Below are positions 5,738 through 7,839 of a DNA stretch of 7,839 bases, one piece after another; the stretch's first letter is position 1, and every line of letters starts with the position of its first letter. Source of the DNA: an uncultured Chloroflexota bacterium (lineage in GTDB: Bacteria; Chloroflexota; Limnocylindria; Limnocylindrales; CSP1-4). The DNA lies in NCBI GenBank assembly GCA_903924005.1, contig CAIXZV010000409.1, positions 1-7,839 on the forward strand, read 5' to 3'. The notes under the pieces were generated by a model, which did no database searches, was not told the DNA's origin, and worked only from the letters and a program-made list of their open reading frames with translations. Both the position numbers and the translations under genes were made by a program.

Positions 5738-6715
5738 TCAGGCCTCGAAGCGCCGGTCTTCGGTCCAGTCGATGATCGGGTTGGTGACCGTGCCGATGCC
5801 CTCAATCTCGCACCGGACGAAGTCGCCGGGCTGGAGGAAGACGGGCGGATCGCGGAAGACGCCCACACCCGCGGGTGTGCCGGTGATCACTAGATCGCCC
5901 GCCTCGAGGGTGACAGACTCGGAGATCATCGCGATGAGCGCGGCAACCCCGTGGATCATGTTGGCCGTGTTGCCGTCCTGCATCAAGACGTCGGTCCCCG
6001 CGTCCGGCCCGGTGGCAGGGGTCCGCCAGGAGCGGAGCCGCAGCCCGGCGGCCGGGTCCAGCTCGTCCGGCGTCACCATCACGGGGCCCACGGGCAGGAA
6101 CGTGTCGGCGCCCTTGGCGCGCAGCCACTGGCCGTCGCCCTTCTTTCCCTCGGCGAGCGCCTGCGGGTTGCCCTGCCAGTCGCGGGCGCTGATGTCGTTG
6201 GCCACCACGTAGCCCGCCACGCAGGCCATCGCCCGCTCCACGGGCACGCGCCGCGCCCGTCGGCCAATGACCACGCCCAACTCCACCTCGAGGTCCATCG
6301 CACGGGTGTCTGCGTGCCGGATCACCGGATCGCCGTCGCCCACAAGGGCGTTGCCAAACTTGGCAAACATCAGGGGGCGCTCGGGTGCGGCTCGACCACC
6401 CTCAGCCGCGTGGTCGGCGTAATTGAGGCCGATCCCGACGATCTTCTCGCCAAGGTCCACCGCGTCAATCGCCGCGGACGGGCGCCGCTTGTCGGTGCTG
6501 ATCAGGGGTGCGCCCGCCTTGATGGCCTTGTGGGCAGCCTTTGCCAGGCGCTGCCGCCAGTCTGGTTCCAGCTTGAGCATGGCGCCGATGCCAAGGCGCG
6601 TGTCAATCGTCAGACCGCCGCGCTTCTCCATCTGGGCCCCGGTCAGCAGCCGTCCACCCACGAGCACCCCAAAGCGCTCGTCCCCGTAGCGGTCTCGGTA
6701 GGCGTACAGGCGCAT
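5738..6715 (-). CDS. Fumarylacetoacetate hydrolase (FAH) family protein
   Basis: The 325-residue product has an N-terminal domain (1-about 85) and a C-terminal FAH catalytic domain. The metal triad is DLEVELG (D141, E143, E145). VANDISARDWQ (172-181) supplies the usual fourth aspartate, D174. KGADTFLPVGP (201-211), QDGNT (246-250) and the family's closing ITGTPAGVG (277-285) follow. These enzymes hydrolyse or decarboxylate 2-oxo or 1,3-dicarbonyl acids using Mg2+ or Mn2+; the substrate cannot be assigned from motifs. Around residues 230-245 there is a Pro/Gly-rich stretch (WRTPATGPDAGT) where relatives usually have a short WVNGE-like turn before QDGNT. The start is ATG 6715, with AAGGAGGA at 6724-6731. 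The gene is 37 bases downstream of the DUF3105-like gene and 32 upstream of tdh, so it is likely co-transcribed with threonine catabolism. Confidence 0.88.
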   Translation of the reverse strand: MRLYAYRDRYGDERFGVLVGGRLLTGAQMEKRGGLTIDTRLGIGAMLKLEPDWRQRLAKAAHKAIKAGAPLISTDKRRPSAAIDAVDLGEKIVGIGLNYADHAAEGGRAAPERPLMFAKFGNALVGDGDPVIRHADTRAMDLEVELGVVIGRRARRVPVERAMACVAGYVVANDISARDWQGNPQALAEGKKGDGQWLRAKGADTFLPVGPVMVTPDELDPAAGLRLRSWRTPATGPDAGTDVLMQDGNTANMIHGVAALIAMISESVTLEAGDLVITGTPAGVGVFRDPPVFLQPGDFVRCEIEGIGTVTNPIIDWTEDRRFEA

Positions 6716-6752
6716 GACGGTTGTCCTCCTTGACCGGTTCGGCCGCCGGCTC

Positions 6753-7547
6753 TTAGCTTGGCGACGGTGTGGGCGCCGCAGACGCAGCCGCGGACGGCGC
6801 TGGGGCTGCGCATTGGGGCTCGGGCGGAGCGATCCACTTGCCCGCGATGTCCACCCGTTCGGCGTATCGCGTATAGAACTCGCTGATCTTCGCAGCATCG
6901 AGCGTGTCCAGATAGAGCACCCTGTCCCAGACGAGGGCCGCGAACCGCGTCGGCATCTCTTCGAAGCGGGCAATCACCGGGCCGATGCTCCCGGCAGGAA
7001 TGCCGCAGAGGGCGCTGGCCGGGAAGCCCGCGCTGAACGTCCGGAGACTTGCGATGGCCGCGTCGTCACAGGCGCCCTTGGTGCACGAGTAGAGCAGCAC
7101 AAGGCCGCCGTGCTCGAGGTTGTGAACCCAGCCGTTGGGGACGCTGCCGTCGTCCGGCCCGTACACCGTGGGGGTCAGCGGCCCGTAGCCAACCTTGGCG
7201 ATGTGCTTGCCCGAGGCTGGCGGACACACCGGGTAGGTGATCTTGTCCCCAGTCTGGACGTGGCCGTTGCCCATATCGGGCTGGACTTGGCCAAGCTCAC
7301 CCGCGACGGGGGATGCAACCGTGTCGATGCCGGTGCACGCATAGGCAGGCGATGCTGCGGCGGCGAAGACGAAGACAAGCCCGCCGCCCGCGAGCACGAC
7401 GAGCAGCAGCGCAAGCAGCGGCGTTCGCAGGCGCTGCATCGCGGTCTGCGGCTCGGGGTGCTGCCGGTTGGTCTCGCGGCGGACGGCGTGGCTGGTGCCG
7501 GGGCCGGACTTTGGCGGCGGACTGGTCCGGCGGTTCGGATCGCTCAC
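6753..7547 (-). CDS. Membrane-anchored DUF3105-like protein
   Basis: With GTG 7547 the product has 264 residues: a basic, Pro-rich cytoplasmic segment (1-40), a transmembrane helix (about 43-65) ending in SPAYAC, and an extracytoplasmic domain. That domain carries YPVCPPASGKH (105-115) and HNLEHGGLVLLYSC (142-155), which resemble the PP-[ST]-SG-x-H and EHG signatures I associate with DUF3105. No biochemical function is established to my knowledge. Six cysteines in the outer part (71, 108, 155, 160, 181, 246) could form disulfides. The tail (247-264) is Ala/Pro/Ser-rich. An alternative start is ATG 7439 (228 residues), which would make the hydrophobic stretch a classical signal peptide. GTG 7547 has GGAG eleven bases upstream, while ATG 7439 has no visible RBS, so the choice is uncertain. 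It is the first gene of the minus-strand series, 37 bases before the FAH-family gene. Confidence 0.75.
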   Translation of the reverse strand: MSDPNRRTSPPPKSGPGTSHAVRRETNRQHPEPQTAMQRLRTPLLALLLVVLAGGGLVFVFAAAASPAYACTGIDTVASPVAGELGQVQPDMGNGHVQTGDKITYPVCPPASGKHIAKVGYGPLTPTVYGPDDGSVPNGWVHNLEHGGLVLLYSCTKGACDDAAIASLRTFSAGFPASALCGIPAGSIGPVIARFEEMPTRFAALVWDRVLYLDTLDAAKISEFYTRYAERVDIAGKWIAPPEPQCAAPAPSAAASAAPTPSPS

Positions 7548-7746
7548 GTCAGGTGCTGCTCCGTGTGGGCTCGGCGGGCATCGGGGACGGTCGGCCGCCG
7601 GGGTCGGCGTGCGTGGTGGCGCCGCCGACGGCGCAAGCGTAGCGCCCGGAGCCCGCAACGGCGTCAGACGGGGTCAGCAGATCAGGGCTCGTTGAGCCAG
7701 AGCCTCACCGACGGGCGCGTCAAGCCTGCGAACAAGGCCACAGCGG
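7548..7746 (-). promoter_or_regulatory. Upstream region of the minus-strand operon; no complete gene
   Basis: About 200 bases between the AroE-like fragment and GTG 7547. A promoter for the operon is expected here. A TACGCT (plus-strand positions 7636-7641) is a possible -10 hexamer, about 90 bases before the GTG, but no convincing -35 accompanies it. No riboswitch or operator repeat was recognised. One minus-strand frame stays open from the window edge to TGA at 7684-7682 and ends in a hydrophobic stretch (see findings). Confidence 0.2.
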
Positions 7747-7833
7747 TCACCGCCACGAAGAGCGCGGCGAGCGGCTGTGCGCAACCGGATTGCCGATGAC
7801 GGCGTAGCGGGCACGGGTGGGGGAATCGGTCAT
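7747..7833 (-). pseudogene. AroE (shikimate dehydrogenase) 5' fragment, frame closed after 28 codons
   Basis: ATG 7833 opens a frame beginning MTDSPTRA and continuing RYAVIGNPVAHSRSP. This is the characteristic N-terminal shikimate-binding motif of shikimate dehydrogenase (Y-x-V-I-G-x-P-x-x-H-S-x-S-P). Directly after SP the frame reads RSSWR and stops at TGA 7749-7747. The usual continuation (ALHN...) is absent in all three frames, although a neighbouring frame gives AL next. Third codon positions are strongly GC-biased in the motif part, as for real genes. A degraded or truncated aroE, a frameshift, or an assembly junction near the window edge would all explain it. The RBS lies outside the window or is absent. 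A chance match is possible but the motif is long. Confidence 0.4.
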
Positions 7834-7839
7834 GAATGA

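Noticed and set aside
4764..6212. 482-codon open frame on the plus strand
   Set aside because: Antisense to tdh and the FAH-family gene; the His/Asp/Arg/Val-rich composition is a mirror of GC-biased codons, with no recognisable domain or RBS.
7330..7350. Lipobox (SPAYAC) in the DUF3105-like protein
   Set aside because: Tyr at -2 and no Leu/Val/Ile at -3 do not fit a lipobox; signal peptidase I cleavage or an uncleaved anchor is more likely.
7548..7746. Glycine or threonine-responsive riboswitch before the operon
   Set aside because: No recognisable aptamer core or paired tandem helices were found by eye in this interval.
6714..7799. 361-codon open frame on the plus strand
   Set aside because: Antisense to the DUF3105-like gene and crossing its start region; Arg/Gly-rich with no motifs.

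Overview
The window is high-GC DNA with strongly GC-biased third codon positions. It is most likely from a terrestrial or aquatic bacterium of the Chloroflexota or Actinomycetota. That assignment rests only on base composition, Pro/Thr-rich surface proteins, a DUF3105-type protein and the tdh-kbl context, so it is tentative. The window has two halves that converge on a strong hairpin terminator at about 1706-1740.

Left half (1-1740, plus strand): two tandem, separately transcribed paralogous genes (54-785 and 1062-1649). Each encodes a secreted, membrane-anchored protein with a signal peptide, a Cys/His/Asp-rich core, a Pro/Thr stalk, a conserved 'GGETGNPN-[VI]-TPPPTD' segment, one C-terminal transmembrane helix and a terminal RRRR. 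The cores have diverged while the stalk and anchor are almost unchanged. The duplication includes a leader stem-loop next to an identical ribosome binding site and a related terminator hairpin. I do not recognise the family. This pair, with its possible non-LPXTG sorting signal, is the best candidate here for something undescribed.

Right half (1761-7547, minus strand): six genes in one direction with gaps of 2-37 bases, probably one operon. In transcription order they are a DUF3105-like membrane-anchored protein, a fumarylacetoacetate-hydrolase-family enzyme, L-threonine 3-dehydrogenase (tdh), 2-amino-3-ketobutyrate CoA ligase (kbl), a PHP-domain phosphoesterase of the histidinol-phosphatase type, and a metallo-beta-lactamase-fold hydrolase. 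Tdh and Kbl together convert threonine to glycine and acetyl-CoA. The PHP and MBL genes are spaced 2 bases apart and look translationally coupled. The roles of the other four enzymes in this pathway are not evident.

Right edge (7548-7839): no complete gene. On the minus strand at 7833 there is a start followed by a clear shikimate dehydrogenase (AroE) N-terminal motif, but the frame closes after 28 codons. It looks like a gene remnant, a frameshift or an assembly junction.
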